Shown: positions 24,943 through 36,628, counted from the stretch's first letter. The stretch is DNA of 64,000 bases from Spisula solida (GCA_947247005.1 OX365948.1:36212601-36276600), one strand, 5' to 3'. The notes: generated by a model not told the origin, from the letters alone. A program made the numbers and translations.

Positions 24943-25230
24943 ATATTGTCGAAGGGTTGAAGTTTACATGTTTTAGATTTGTTCCAAACCAAGAACTAAG
25001 TTGAGAATTCAGTGTCAAAATCGATAGCTTCGATTCTTTTGCAAACATCGCATACCTTAAACTGTTTGCTCGATTAATATGGCATAAATTAGTGGGCGCA
25101 TAAATTGTATGTTATAATTGTTTATTCATCGCCCCAGCGATATCTAAAAGTGATCACTCTCAAAGGCAACGAAAAGCACATGAAAAATGGCAAATACGTA
25201 CCCTACTGAAGTAACACAAAACGCGTTTTG

Positions 25231-25528
25231 AGCTGTCTTACACAAACAGAGCTGTCTTCCACAAACAGAGCTGTCTTACACAAACAGAGCTGTCTTACAC
25301 AAACAGAGCTGTCTTCCACAAACAGAGCTGTCTTACACAAACAGAGCTGTCTTACACAAACAGAGCTGTCTTACACAAACAGAGCTGTCTTCCACAAACA
25401 GAGCTGTCTTCCACAAACAGAGCTGTCTTCCACAAACAGAGCTGCCTTACACAAACAGAGCTGTCTTACACAAACAGAGCTGTCTTCCACAAACAGAGCT
25501 GTCTTCCACAAACAGAGCTGTCTTACAC
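25231..25528. repeat. Second 19-bp tandem array, ~16 copies
   Basis: Unit AGCTGTCTTACACAAACAG, with a TTCCAC variant for TTACAC. It is unrelated in sequence to the larger 19-bp satellite 1.2 kb upstream, although the period is the same. The 114-residue ORF over it is an artefact of the repeat. Confidence 0.92.
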
Positions 25529-25533
25529 GCAAT

Positions 25534-26280
25534 GGGTTGTACGGTGTAATAAGACCATGTCAAATATTATAGTAGTTTTCAAGAGTCAGAATGGTGGTTG
25601 TCTCAGTGTTAAAACAATCATTGTACATGCATTTATAGGTCGAATTATTCAACTTGTGACATGTTACAGGTGTCACCTTTCACGGGTCGACATACTGATA
25701 AAACTGTTATCATCCTTATGGTGTTGGTGACTGGTAAAGCTTGTATGTTTAAATTAGAACGACATCTACCGCTGGCTTAGAATGAGAAGGTTGTAAGTAC
25801 ACAAACGCTTTTTTGAGAAAACAAGAAAACTTTTCTGAAAACTACTCATACTTATTGAAAAGAACTTTTTCAACTTTAGTTTGGTCACCAGGGCCTGTTA
25901 AGATTTTCATGAAAATAGGCTCATAAGAAGCGCGCTGTGATGCATATTTCATATGTAATATGTATGTGTCGTATAAGGTCGTAAGTAGCACTTGCGACCT
26001 TCTCATTCTAAGCTAGCGATATATGAAACTGAAAGACGGCTTTATGATGTAAGGCCAGAGTCCAAATACACAGTATAAGACCCAAACGTAGTATATATAC
26101 ACATGTATATCAAAAGGGGCTTTACTTAATAGAGCCTAATTAGTCTTTTTTGACAATACATTTTTGTATATAAAATAAAAGTTAAAGGACAACATATATG
26201 GGCTAAACAAAGGACCCTACCTATAATTTACCAAAGTCGTTATAATGATTTATAATATTGGGAGATCATTTTACCAAATG
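25534..26280. other. Intergenic, no gene recognised
   Basis: Non-coding. Imperfect inverted words near 25,775-25,815 (CCGCTGGCTTAGAATGAGAAGG) and 25,980-26,020 (CCTTCTCATTCTAAGCTAGCG) suggest another fold-back element of about 240 bp. Confidence 0.45.
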
Positions 26281-27625
26281 TACGAGGGGTGTTCGAAAAG
26301 TAATGCAATTCCATGCATATCTTGGTATTTGTAGAGGTTTCGTGCTTCTAACATGACATGTGTACCAATTAGACCATTGTCTGCACTTGGGTAAAATTTG
26401 ATTGAAATACATGCATTAGTTTGGTCATAATGTATGTTTAATAAACACTTACTAATTTATACTAAGTTAAAAAACGTTCGAAATACGTATCGTCAAACTG
26501 ACTGAAATTATGCCTTATATCAAAGAAAGGTCTAAGCTTAATTTAAGTGATAAATTTATACATGATGAATTTTTTTATACAAAAGGACATCGTTAAGTGT
26601 CTTTTAGCATTGTAACATTTTAATTACATGTTTCAAAGTAGGTTAATAGCATCTAATAGTCAACAGCAATAGTGGCCAACTGAAAACAACAACAATCAAA
26701 CAGAACATTGATAAAAAAGAGGATATTCGTCTCAAAGCTGCAATATTAAAAGTTGGACTGTTAGCTGCTCGTACAAGCTCGAGTTTATCCCAAGTTCACT
26801 TCATTTGGAATAAAATTCTTGAAGTTAACAACATTTGTATCCACTGGATACCATGTTCATTACGTGGTGCCAAAAACGTCATCTTATTTTAAATGCCATG
26901 AAAATATTAAAGTTATACCTCCAGTACTTTCAAAAGAAGTTTTTACGTAGTCTAACAAAGCGTGGAACATACGCTCACTATCATGAACCAAGAATGAAGC
27001 AGACATAATTATTATCATATATGTGCCTCCAAGAATTCTAAGAAATCCGTAATTGTAAAAATACACACAGTCACTGATGGAAATGATTAATTTGATTTTC
27101 TTCCACAAAGGTTTTGCAATTTAAAAACAACACCCAATGGACAAATATGTTCCAAAAAGGTTCAATATACATTGTGTGCATGAAAAACTTCAGAAATATT
27201 TCATATAGCGTCAAATTGTTAATGTAATAGACCATTATGCACATTTCTCACGAAAATGCCTCTTTGAACAGGGCTTCTACTGTAAAGTAGTTTTGAACTA
27301 AAAACGCATGAGAATACTATATCACTAAGTCTATTCTGTAGACCTATTCCTATGCGAATACTTTTCAGTTCCTAAACTAAAATTGCATGCAGAAGACCAC
27401 AAGTACGGTTCCAGAAAACCTATGTGGTCATCCATATTACAGTGCATTACCTGTTGTACCTTTTGCAGATGACAAAACATACCTTTAATCTTGAATTTAA
27501 CTGTTAAATGTGTGTGCTATGTGTAAAGGGGAGTTCATTGAAGGTTTTCTGTGAGTTTCATTGTAAATGGTTCAGTCAAAAAAAGTTACAGAGTAAATTG
27601 CATTTCTTTTCGAACACCCCTCGTA
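26281..27625. mobile_element. Decayed mariner-like DNA transposon
   Basis: Inverted ends of about 28 bp: the left starts TACGAGGGGTGTTCGAAAAG and the right is its inverse, with one mismatch in the first 28 positions. Both sit at TA dinucleotides, the Tc1/mariner target. The length of 1.34 kb is typical of a full-length mariner. No intact transposase remains; a short minus-strand ORF at 26,884-27,108 contains SFLVHDSERMFHALL, which may be a degenerate form of the HDNARPH block. That last point is inference. Confidence 0.7.
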
Positions 27626-28380
27626 CGAGAAGGTTTGTCCAAATAAGTTATGTTCTAGACATGTTCTGTGTTCTAGTATTAGGATATTTGCTGCCGGTAA
27701 ATAATTATGTCGAATCCTATAATACAATATATCTTGTCAAATGATAGCAAACAATAACTGGAACTGTTTGACAATATTTTACGTGGATGACATGCATTCT
27801 AGTTCAGAAAAATTACTTAAATAAAACACGAGACAAAAACTAAGCATTGTCAATGAAATCATAAATACTGTGTTGTCCTGAAACTATGTTACGTCAGCAG
27901 CACGATTATTTGTTTGATTTATTATTTTAATTTTCCGAAAAATGAAATAAGCCCCGTTTCCATGAAGCGTAAAACCCTACTTGTTTTCGGTGCATTTGTA
28001 CTAAACAAGCATTTTGGATAAAACAAATCTTAACTTTTATTGATAGTTATAAGGGTAAAAAATCAACAATGCACATCAAGGAGATAGATTGATCTTGGTC
28101 TAATTACTTCGTATGATATATGTTGCATCATTAGCGATACATTATCGATGAAAAAAATTTGACAAAATAGATTTATAGGAATATATTGGATGAGTTTATA
28201 TGGCACGTTTATTTATACTTTATATAATTGTCTTTAAATTTGTCTATAGTTGTCGTTGATGTGCCCAAAAAAAGTTAACAATCTAAAAAAGTAAGAATTT
28301 TTATCATATGCGACGTGAGTATGTGCGCGTCGCATGTTACGAGCCTGTATCCTAAATATTACTTCTAGTAAAAGTACTAG
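27626..28380. other. Intergenic, no gene recognised
   Basis: AT-rich sequence with no ORF of interest and no repeat structure noticed. Confidence 0.45.
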
Positions 28381-28818
28381 TAAACAAGGGGTGTTTCATA
28401 AATAATGTAACAGCACCGGACATGCGCACTGAGTGCTGAATTAAATAGTATTAATAATATATATTAATGCATGTTAACTATTAATTGCATTCGACACTAT
28501 TATCATTCATTAGCATTCTCTCAGAAACCATCAACATTGGTCGATATGTAAAGCCACAGCTCTATTTAATCTGGATTACCTGCCCCTTACACTACTATAC
28601 TACTATAGAGAACGTCGGGAACTAGACTACAGCTCTTTTTTGTTAAGGGTCGACTTGTACCAACTGTGTTAACTTGATTCGTTGAGCAACAAACAGGCAG
28701 ATAAAACATGAAGTCAGGTCGCAAACTACTTTAATAAAATTGTTTCTTTAGCTCAATGTACGAGTAAAGTGACAATAGCCAGCCCAAGACTGTACGTTAT
28801 TTCTGAACATCCCTCGTA
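28381..28818. mobile_element. Mariner-type MITE, diverged
   Basis: The left end TAAACAAGGGGTGTTTCATA and the right end (inverse of TACGAGGGATGTTCAGAAAT) form an imperfect terminal inverted repeat of the same AGGG-TGTTC type as the element at 26,281. The length is 438 bp with no coding capacity, so it is probably an internally deleted mariner-type relic. Confidence 0.5.
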
Positions 28819-30323
28819 TCATGTTAAAGTCTATGGCCAGTTGATACACATATATCATTGCAGTATGTTTCAGCTACAAAATAAGACTAAAAAACAGGGG
28901 CTCGTGTTTAATATAAGAAACTATTTGTTCGTCAAAGGCGGTAGACAGACGCGCGGACTGATTCGATGTTGGTTTTATCCTACTCTACTTTCGCTTTGAC
29001 AAATATGCCGAAATCTCAAAATAGTCAAGATTAAACAGATCATGATGCACTTCTTCATCTACATGAATACAATATACGCAATATCATTAAAATCAATAAG
29101 ATGATTCTGGTTTCACTTTGTCAAGGCATATCACTATTTCCAGTCAAACAGAAGTTTTTGAAAGGACTTTATGAGTTACCTATCCGATTTTGGTTCGCGT
29201 ATGCATTTAGTGGTTTATAACCATCACTGCGATAGGTGTTCAACTTATACTTTAAAAACAAAATTGAACATCCAGTATTTTAATGAATTCACAACGAAAT
29301 CAAATTGTGTCCATTCGATCGTGTATAGTAATGTATTAAGTGGTATAAACAACCACTGTAGAATCACGGTGGGGAGTCACGTGGTTTTCACGAATAATAG
29401 GACGCACTCAAAAATGGCTGTCAATCGGCGTCGGATAAACCTATATTTAGAGGTAAATATATATCATCGAGTACCGTTTAGTTCTGGATACCAGCACGCA
29501 ATGGCTTCTCCACGGAATATGTTGGTGCCTTGCTTTCCATGATTGATTGCGTCGTTTCCTCAAACACTTCAAAATTGTTCCGTAAAAACAAAAGTTTAGC
29601 GGGATAGGCACCATGATAAAGACCATTTTATGACTATTTTCACCCTTATGTCATGCGTATTCCAACGATTCAAGTATGTGAACATTTCGCCCACAGAATC
29701 GAATACAATGAGCATCGGAATATGATACGTGGTGCGTTTCTGAACAAAATAACAGACAATTTGCATGAAAGATAAGGTGCACGATTATATTTTTGTCATT
29801 GAAATGGGATAGGGCGCACGATACATTTCGGTCAGCATAGCTTTCACCGCGGTTATCGATCTGAATATTTCTAGCTTTACACACAGTCGCTACCATCAGT
29901 ATACTTTATATAAGAACATATAAGTATTATCTCACTCAAAGAACTGTTTTTAATTCAGCATATTATAACTGTGTGATGAAAGAAGAAGAGGCGTTTATTT
30001 TGAGGCGGTCTTAGATTACCAACTGCTAACTTTAACCTGGAAATTCGTAACGTTGTTGACGTTCATGAATATTTTATTGTGTACAAGCGTTATCAAGGAC
30101 CCGTATTCTTTGGCGTTATATAACATTTGAAACAGTGATGAAATAAAAAATGAAAATACTCAATTTATCCTCAATAAATACGCTGTTTAATTTTGTGACT
30201 TTTGGAATTCGGGTTGACGTAAATTACGCTTTTACCGCGATTTTCATATTCATCAATTTCTAAATTGACTATTGCAGTAACAGGCAGGTTTGGTGAAAGT
30301 ATGATGAAGTTACTTAGAACAGT
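28819..30323. other. Intergenic, no gene recognised
   Basis: The longest ORF is 123 codons (29,171-29,542, plus). It has no signal peptide, no recognisable domain and no repeats, and I do not call it a gene. The minus ORF at 29,651-29,896 is equally featureless. Confidence 0.45.
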
Positions 30324-31227
30324 TTAAGGATGTTGGAGCGCTTAGGATCCCACCTTCAGAATTTGCTGAAATTTTGCCAGGAAGTAAAGAAATCTATACT
30401 GACACAAAATATGATGAAAAAACACTAGGTCACGGAACTCGTTTTTCGGGTAATCAGCCCTGATTGAAGTGTGTATGAATTATTTTTATAATTCCATGGA
30501 AATTGGTAAATTGGTGGTGGTGTTCAAATTTGACATTTTTATTTGATGTCTGTGATCTAAATAATAAAATATTTTTCAATATAGTTTGGGTACACATTGT
30601 TATACATGATCAAAATACCAAAAATGATATATTTAATTTTGGTCTAATATATATTGCTCTTTTACCCCACCCACTTTATATTTAATGCAGCAAAATAGCA
30701 CCCGGGTAAAATCCTAATAACTTTTTTTCCCACCTTAAACTTTTTTAAATATTTTGTTAAATAAGTCTAGTGACATAGATCTTCAAAATTATTCAATAAA
30801 AAATATATGTCACCGAGGTATCTTTTTCGCAATTTTTGTTTTAATTTTGGTTAAATGTGGCTAAAATGCTGAGAAAATCAATGAAAACGCTTAAAATAAA
30901 ATTTATTGAACATGTAAATATCGCGAAAACACATCAACACACAATAAACAAAGATTACCAAACGAACCTGACTCCCAAAAAAGTCATTTGGCATAAATAG
31001 CAATATTTTTATTTTTTTACCCCACCAACCTATTTTGTAATATATTATTTTTCTCAGAATGGAAACCGTCATTTCAATTAGTATTTTCTAATTTTATTGC
31101 ATAATACTTATCAAAACTGTTCAATTAGATTTATTTAAGATTATTTTGACACACTTTTACATTTATAAGGCACATAACGTACTATGACAAATGACGCATG
31201 CGCATTAAACCGATCCAGCATCCTTAA
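30324..31227. mobile_element. TTAA-bounded non-autonomous DNA element
   Basis: Begins TTAAGGATGTTGGAGCG and ends with the inverse of TTAAGGATGCTGGATCG, so 15 of 17 positions pair. TTAA at both edges fits the piggyBac target preference, but the terminal bases are not the usual CCC type, so the superfamily is open. The interior of about 0.9 kb is AT-rich and holds no transposase. Confidence 0.5.
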
Positions 31228-31664
31228 GCGATATCAGGAAAAATCAAAAGATAGCGTTAGAAGAGCCGTTAAGTGTGGTACCGTAATGTACATGGATCTT
31301 TTAAATTGGACAGTTCTGTCTTTTGCCTATATAAACCTTATTTGGTTTGTATAACAGAAAAACATATATGTACATTTTATGCTCATCAGCATGCACCTCG
31401 TTGAGAAAAAAGATTTATGTTTCATTACTGTTATATGATTTTTCTGATGCATTAGTCTAGCGATATATCATCAGTAAATAATGAAAAAAAATCACTGTTG
31501 AATTCGCGCGTACAACACATTTTATTGATACTTCTAATTATCTGTCTGAGTCAATTTGTCTTTATTTATCGTTGAAATGCCAAGCAATAACAATGAAAGA
31601 TAAGGAGTTTGACTACAATTTTTGGTATATACTAGTACGTGTGTAGACGTGTGTAGACGTGTGT
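31228..31664. other. Unique flank left of duplicated unit A
   Basis: No gene. It ends in three copies of ACGTGTGTAG at about 31,636-31,666, immediately before the point where similarity to 50,561 onward begins. Confidence 0.5.
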
Positions 31665-31849
31665 AGAATATGTGCACTAGTCGCATAGTACGTGACTACA
31701 TTTTGCAATTCTATTATAAAAGCTAATATATCACTAATGAAAAATTTATCTTCATTTTGGTGATGCATCTGTCATTTTTTGCTATCAAACAAATGTATCA
31801 TGCATCTACTTAATATTCATGTCCAGCCTCGTGGCTTGTTAACCAGTTC

Positions 31850-31858
31850 TATATAAAG
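31850..31858 (+). promoter_or_regulatory. TATA box, unit A shell-matrix-like gene
   Basis: TATATAAAG about 31 bases upstream of an initiator-like GCAGTTTTT. It is conserved in unit B and parallels the gene starting near 18,111. Only about 185 bp of sequence upstream of this box is part of the duplicated unit. Confidence 0.65.
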
Positions 31859-31880
31859 CCGACGAAACGCAAGTAAGAAG

Positions 31881-31913
31881 CAGTTTTTGGCAAACCTACA
31901 GATCCGAACTCAA
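31881..31913 (+). other. Noncoding exon 1 (5' UTR), unit A gene
   Basis: Inferred exon of about 33 bases containing TTGGCAAACCT and ending before the donor GTAAGTT at 31,914. The intron runs to the acceptor TACTTTCAG ending at 34,019. The start site is inferred from the TATA spacing. Confidence 0.55.
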
Positions 31914-32027
31914 GTAAGTTATTGTACTTTTTCATTTGTAATTAGATTCTGATAATAATTTACCAGACAAAATAGAAAAATCTTCGCAAAACATATTGTA
32001 ATATATGTAGCTTTAATTTTGCCAACA

Positions 32028-32127
32028 CTAGAGCCCACAGGTAACTGTATCATTAATTAAGAGTAATTTTTTTAAATATTATTTTTTATCTCTTAATCAA
32101 TGATACAGTTACCTGTGCTAGAACCCA
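32028..32127. repeat. Intronic fold-back element, unit A
   Basis: The arms CACAGGTAACTGTATCATT and AATGATACAGTTACCTGTG are exact inverses, extending imperfectly outward to CTAGAGCCC and GAACCC. The loop is short and AT-rich. The unit-B copy has the same arms but a much longer loop. Looks like a small MITE able to form a strong RNA hairpin in the intron. Confidence 0.6.
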
Positions 32128-33384
32128 TTAAATACGTATCATTTTTGCTACATGTCTACTGTTCATGTCGTTTACAGGCTTCATTTATAGATGCTATCAT
32201 TATTGTTAAGTTATGCTTAGAAATAAAGGGTGTTTCTATTTGTCAGCAAAAATATCAATTCAAAATATGGCGAAGTTATTGAGTTTAAGCAGGTGCAAAA
32301 TAAACACATTATTATACGGTAGACGTTTCTTTCTTTATGTGTATTATGTAAATTTAGAACTATACGAGTATATTCTAGGCGGGTGTTTGATAGATACGCG
32401 AAAAATGCTTTTATTTCTTCATTTGTCGACAAATAGTAATACCTTGTAGTAATGTGACACAGCTTTCAGAATCTGGACATACGCACGAACGAACGAACGA
32501 ACTATGGACCATTTTTTTTTATTAATCGAAGTTTAAAAGAACGTGGTTTCATGACAAATTGTTGTACAACGTTCACTCGCTTTAAATAGCTGCTCAAATT
32601 TTCTTACAATATTCAAACGCGGTGCTAAGCCATCTATGACCAACTGTTCGAACGATTTTTACTAACTGTATAAATATTTATACTGACGGGGCTTAAATTC
32701 CGAAATCAAATCCCGCCGAACAACTGTACTAAAAAAGGTGAAAGTTTACCGCGGTTGCCATTTTGTATTATATTTACCCAGTTTTCTTTAACTTTTAACT
32801 CTTCATGTATTGGAGGAAATACAATATCTTCTTGTCTGAAACCGTGCACTTCCGTCAGTCAAAATTATTTATACTGGCTGACAACGAAACATAACCGTTT
32901 CTATAAGACACTGAAAATACTTCATTTCCAAAACGATAGATCATCATTAACTAGTACCTCTAAAACAGGAAAACTTGGTACATGTATTTGATAAACAACC
33001 ACGTGATGCCATTTCATGACAATCTTAATTGAAACGTTTGTAACGGGTTTATATGCGTTGATATCAATTCGTATGTTTTGTATTTGCACGTTCAGATTCA
33101 GGTTTTAAAAATGTCCTGTTCCATTCATGTCAACGCCTATTTTGAGATAAATTTCGCATTTTAATACGTGTAGTTCTAATCTCTTTGGTGTTGCAATGAA
33201 ATGGAATAATGTAGTCTCACTGTTGGTCAATACACCGTACACTAGTGAGATACTTAGCAACCTTTCTTTTACCATTGTTTTATACTGAACATAAGGAACA
33301 TTATGCCATTAAAGGTAGAAGTCGGGAAGTAATAGGGACAAATTGGCAATAAACAAATATTTCAAATAAAGTTTTCGGAATAAC

Positions 33385-33755
33385 TCCGGGAGGCATCCCC
33401 GAAGCACCAAGATCCTCGGGGAATGATCGGGGATGCTTCGCGATAAAACAAATTCTGCGGGGCTTCCCAGAGGCATCCCCAACCCATTGGTGATGTTTCG
33501 CTAAATTGCCAGGAACCTTCGGGGTATTCTAATGTTTGGCGATATTTCGGCGAAACATTCGCGGTTTCGGAACTTAATAACAGAATATAAGTTGATATTT
33601 ATCGGGGAGGATTTGGATATACCGAGCAAACTACCGATGTGTTACCGACGTTATACGTTGGTCCCACTGCCTCGGGGATGTTTAGGAACTTCGGGGGAGT
33701 ATCCGGAGCCTTCGGTAGCCTTCGGGAGCCTTCGGGATCCATCGGGCGCCATCGG
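33385..33755. repeat. TTCGGGA-rich low-complexity tract in the intron
   Basis: A GC-rich patch in an AT-rich intron with many CTTCGGG, ATCCCCGA and CATCGGG words, including three consecutive AGCCTTCGG units near 33,705-33,735. Unit B (about 52,370-52,740) has one fewer of these units. The overlapping ORFs change length with the repeat and are not believable genes. Confidence 0.45.
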
Positions 33756-34021
33756 AAGAAATTATGTATAATTCCATATCGCCGATGAGGCATTTTTCTG
33801 TGGGATCTAAGCTTAAGCAGAGAATTTTGCATTAACACTATACCGATTTCTAAAAGCACTACTCGCCTAAAACATGTGAATACGCTCCAAACAGTTCCGT
33901 TTTGACTAAATGTAGTCAAAAACTTTATCAATGGAAACCAGTAATATAACCACTATTATTTCTTACCTATTGTATCAATGATATCCAGTCTAATTATACA
34001 TGTACTTACATACTTTCAGTC

Positions 34022-34447
34022 ATGAAGGTCCTTTTCGTTCTCGCCCTTTGTGTGGCCGCATGCGTCGCCTATAAGAAATATGGTGGCTATGGCGGATATG
34101 GTGGTTACGGCGGTGGATATGGTGGTTACGGTGGTGGATATGGTGGTTACGGCGGTGGATATGGCATGGGTGGTTACGGAGGATATGGAATGGGTTACGG
34201 AGGTTATGGAGGTTATGGCGGTTATGGTGGTTACGGAGGCGGCTATGGAGGATACAAGAAGAGGCCACATTGCAAAAAGTGTAAAAAGGGAGGTTATGGT
34301 GGATACGGTGGAGGTTACGGCGGTGGATACGGCGGTTACGGCGGTGGATACGGCGGTTACGGCGGTGGATACGGCGGTGGATACGGCGGTTATGGTGGTT
34401 ACGGCGGTGGATACGGCGGACATGGTGGTTACTTCAAAAAGGGATAA
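34022..34447 (+). CDS. Secreted Gly/Tyr-repeat protein, shematrin-like (unit A)
   Basis: 141 residues, one coding exon beginning two bases after the acceptor CAG at 34,017-34,019. The signal peptide is MKVLFVLALCVAACVA. The mature protein starts YKKYGG, then a GGY/GGGY block with two GM insertions, then a basic hinge KKRPHCKKCKK with cysteines at 84 and 87, then a second GGY/GGGY block ending GHGGYFKKG. This is the same three-part plan as the protein at 20,281. It is probably a mantle-secreted shell-matrix protein in which tyrosines could be oxidatively cross-linked and the CxxC hinge could bind metal or form disulfides. The plan is seen in the sequence; the function is inferred from resemblance. 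It is nearly identical to the unit-B gene except for in-frame loss of six GGY repeats. Confidence 0.88.
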   Translation: MKVLFVLALCVAACVAYKKYGGYGGYGGYGGGYGGYGGGYGGYGGGYGMGGYGGYGMGYGGYGGYGGYGGYGGGYGGYKKRPHCKKCKKGGYGGYGGGYGGGYGGYGGGYGGYGGGYGGGYGGYGGYGGGYGGHGGYFKKG

Positions 34448-34533
34448 TTAGCATTGCCCACTCGTTCTTAATGGTATCGACTGGAATTGAGAAATCGAAT
34501 TGCATATGTTTTGTTTTTGTATACGTTTCCGAA

Positions 34534-34539
34534 ATTAAA
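34534..34539 (+). terminator. Polyadenylation signal ATTAAA, unit A gene
   Basis: ATTAAA about 90 bases after the stop codon, followed by AT-rich sequence. Conserved in unit B at 53,570. Confidence 0.55.
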
Positions 34540-34659
34540 ATATATACTTTGCAAGTTACATACGAGTTATTGAATTTGTAATATTATCTAAGCAGATGAA
34601 CATATTATTGTCGTTATGTATTATTATAGTTATCAAATGTTAAACATGACAAATTTGAT

Positions 34660-34924
34660 TTAGAATATAACCTACATTATGAGCCAATGAAAACGCCGCA
34701 TTTTCGCGGTTAAATGAAAATTTAATCATTAAAATTTTCTCTTCACAGACTTGACGTCATGCGTTGGCGCTAATTTCTATCGGCCAATCAGAATGCAGAA
34801 TGTTATATTCTAAGTTAGTTAGAACATATTAAGTAAATTTTAATGACTAAAAAGGCCTCGCTTCGCTTCGCTCGCTCCGACCTTTTTAATCATTAAAATT
34901 TACTTAATATGTTCTAACTATACC
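34660..34924. mobile_element. Inverted-repeat element present only in unit A
   Basis: Absent from the matching site in unit B (about 53,696), where flanks join directly. It contains two nested inverted repeats. The first is TTAGAATATAAC at 34,660-34,671 with its inverse at 34,802-34,813. The second is a hairpin with arms of about 39 bp at 34,816-34,854 and 34,881-34,920. It has no coding content. The double structure suggests a composite or nested MITE. Confidence 0.7.
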
Positions 34925-35344
34925 ATAATTATTATGTTCTTATTTCCGGTGTATGTCCCGGTGAATGTCCCGGTGTAACATTTTTCCGTACGATCCTTAC
35001 GTATAGAAACTACATACACAGGCTGGCTTTGATCATGATCAAAATCATGAGTTAAACTACAGACTGCGAAAACGTCCAGTTGTTAAACTATGGTCGAACT
35101 AACGTTAGGTCGCTCTTATTCTTTTGTCGGAGCCATCTTGAGACAACTCAAACGCATGTAAGGGTTTTGGTGTCTGAAGAAAGCAGACATGCGCAGATAA
35201 TTGACTCACCAAACTATAGTTCACGTCAATACATAGTCACTCTGACATGAATGACGAAATGCTTATAGTCTATACCACACAATGTTCACAACCTTCCTAA
35301 TAATCCAATGGAACGAAACGTATAATTTCATTTTAACTTCGTAG

Positions 35345-35690
35345 TAATGCTACGGTCACATTTGCCCTACGAGCTCCTTACGAGCTCCGTATGAGTTGAT
35401 TTTGGCAAACTCGCACGGCGCCCGTACGCTCCGTACGAGCATCGTGCGGATTTTCTTAACTCGTACGGGACTCGGCGACTTGATAAAAATGTTTCACCGA
35501 GCTCCCGAGTTATCTACGAGCTCGTAGACAATATTCAACTCGGTAGTATCTCGCACGAGGTCCGTACGGACACCGCACGAGCTATGAAGAACTCGTACGG
35601 ACATGGACATTCGCAAGGTTTGTCAATCGCTTAAGGTATTAAGGACATCGTACGGACATCGTCCTTACGAGCTCCGTACGGCATGTCGGG
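35345..35690. repeat. CGTACG/GAGCTC-rich palindromic tract, unit A
   Basis: Dense in short self-complementary words: CGTACGG, ACGAGCTC, CTCGTACGGAC and TCGCACGAG recur many times in both orientations with changing order. It is GC-rich relative to its flanks and is conserved in unit B. It does not form a simple tandem array and has no ORF. Probably a dispersed repeat or the decayed end of a larger element. Confidence 0.45.
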
Positions 35691-35719
35691 TGATTGAAAA
35701 AGTGGTATAAAAAGAGAAG

Positions 35720-35934
35720 TATAGTCCAGTCAGGATAAAAATCCAGTGACGCAGCGGTCGAGTCCACTATAACGGTGTAAAACCAATTATAAAGGCTTAT
35801 ACTGTACAAACAACTATAATTCAAATGCTAAACTAACACACTAAACTTAGCTCTACCTGTTTAGACAATGGTTGTGATTTTTTGCGTACACATAAATTGC
35901 AACGTCACTGTCACAATATCCTAACTGGACTATA
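35720..35934. mobile_element. 215-bp MITE present only in unit A
   Basis: The ends TATAGTCCAGTCAGGATA and the inverse of TATAGTCCAGTTAGGATA match at 17 of 18 positions. The matching point in unit B (about 54,514) lacks the element. No coding capacity. TA at the ends is compatible with a TA target duplication. Confidence 0.75.
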
Positions 35935-36602
35935 TATTGCTTATTCTTCGCAGTACTGTTACCATATGTCGTGTTGAATGGAACGACTCAGACTAATTCA
36001 TTTACAGCACAGGCTAGAGCACGTGATATTAATCTAAAACACACATCCATTATTGAATTAAAGAATAATGTAATGATAAAGGTGTCGTGGTAAAACATTG
36101 TAAATTATTAGAGTTTAACATGTACATTTAGACCATGAAACAAGTAAATAATTTTATGTACAGTTCTTATGTTGACGTAAAATGACGTTCAACAAACGTA
36201 CACAGTACCGTGCGTTACGTCGAAAGTGGAACTCCTCTAGTCCGTCCAGACCATTTTCAATAAAAATCAGAATAAGAGGGGTTTCTGTATTAGACGGGAT
36301 TCTGTTTTAAAACATATCTATTCATAAAACTCTTAAATTCCGGTTTATTTGATAACTTTTAAGCCTCGTACTTTAGACATTACGTTCTGTAACAAACTGA
36401 CTGACAAAAAACAATAGTTAGACGTTTCAACTGATTCAAACGTATTCACCTATATAAAGTAAGATTAAACTAACGATTGAGAGCTTGAAGTAAAATGTAG
36501 GACTGTGGGTTTAATATCATGAAACCTTTTTTCATGGTATCGAACTTAAAAATATTACTAAACATCGTTATTTTACACCGGCATCTCCCTCGATCAATAA
36601 AC

Positions 36603-36628
<26 letters not shown>
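36603..36628. repeat. (GA)n microsatellite
   Basis: An AG dinucleotide run of about 13 repeats, conserved in position in unit B (about 55,187-55,211). Confidence 0.9.

Noticed and set aside
26884..27108. Small gene on the minus strand
   Set aside because: It lies inside the inverted-repeat mariner-like element and looks like decayed transposase sequence at best.
29171..29542. 123-codon ORF as a possible small gene
   Set aside because: No domain, signal peptide, repeat or conserved neighbour. An ORF of this length can occur by chance.
33532..33771. ORF inside the shell-matrix intron, also open in unit B
   Set aside because: Reading frame and length change between units with the short GC-rich repeats. 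It lies inside an intron and has no recognisable product.
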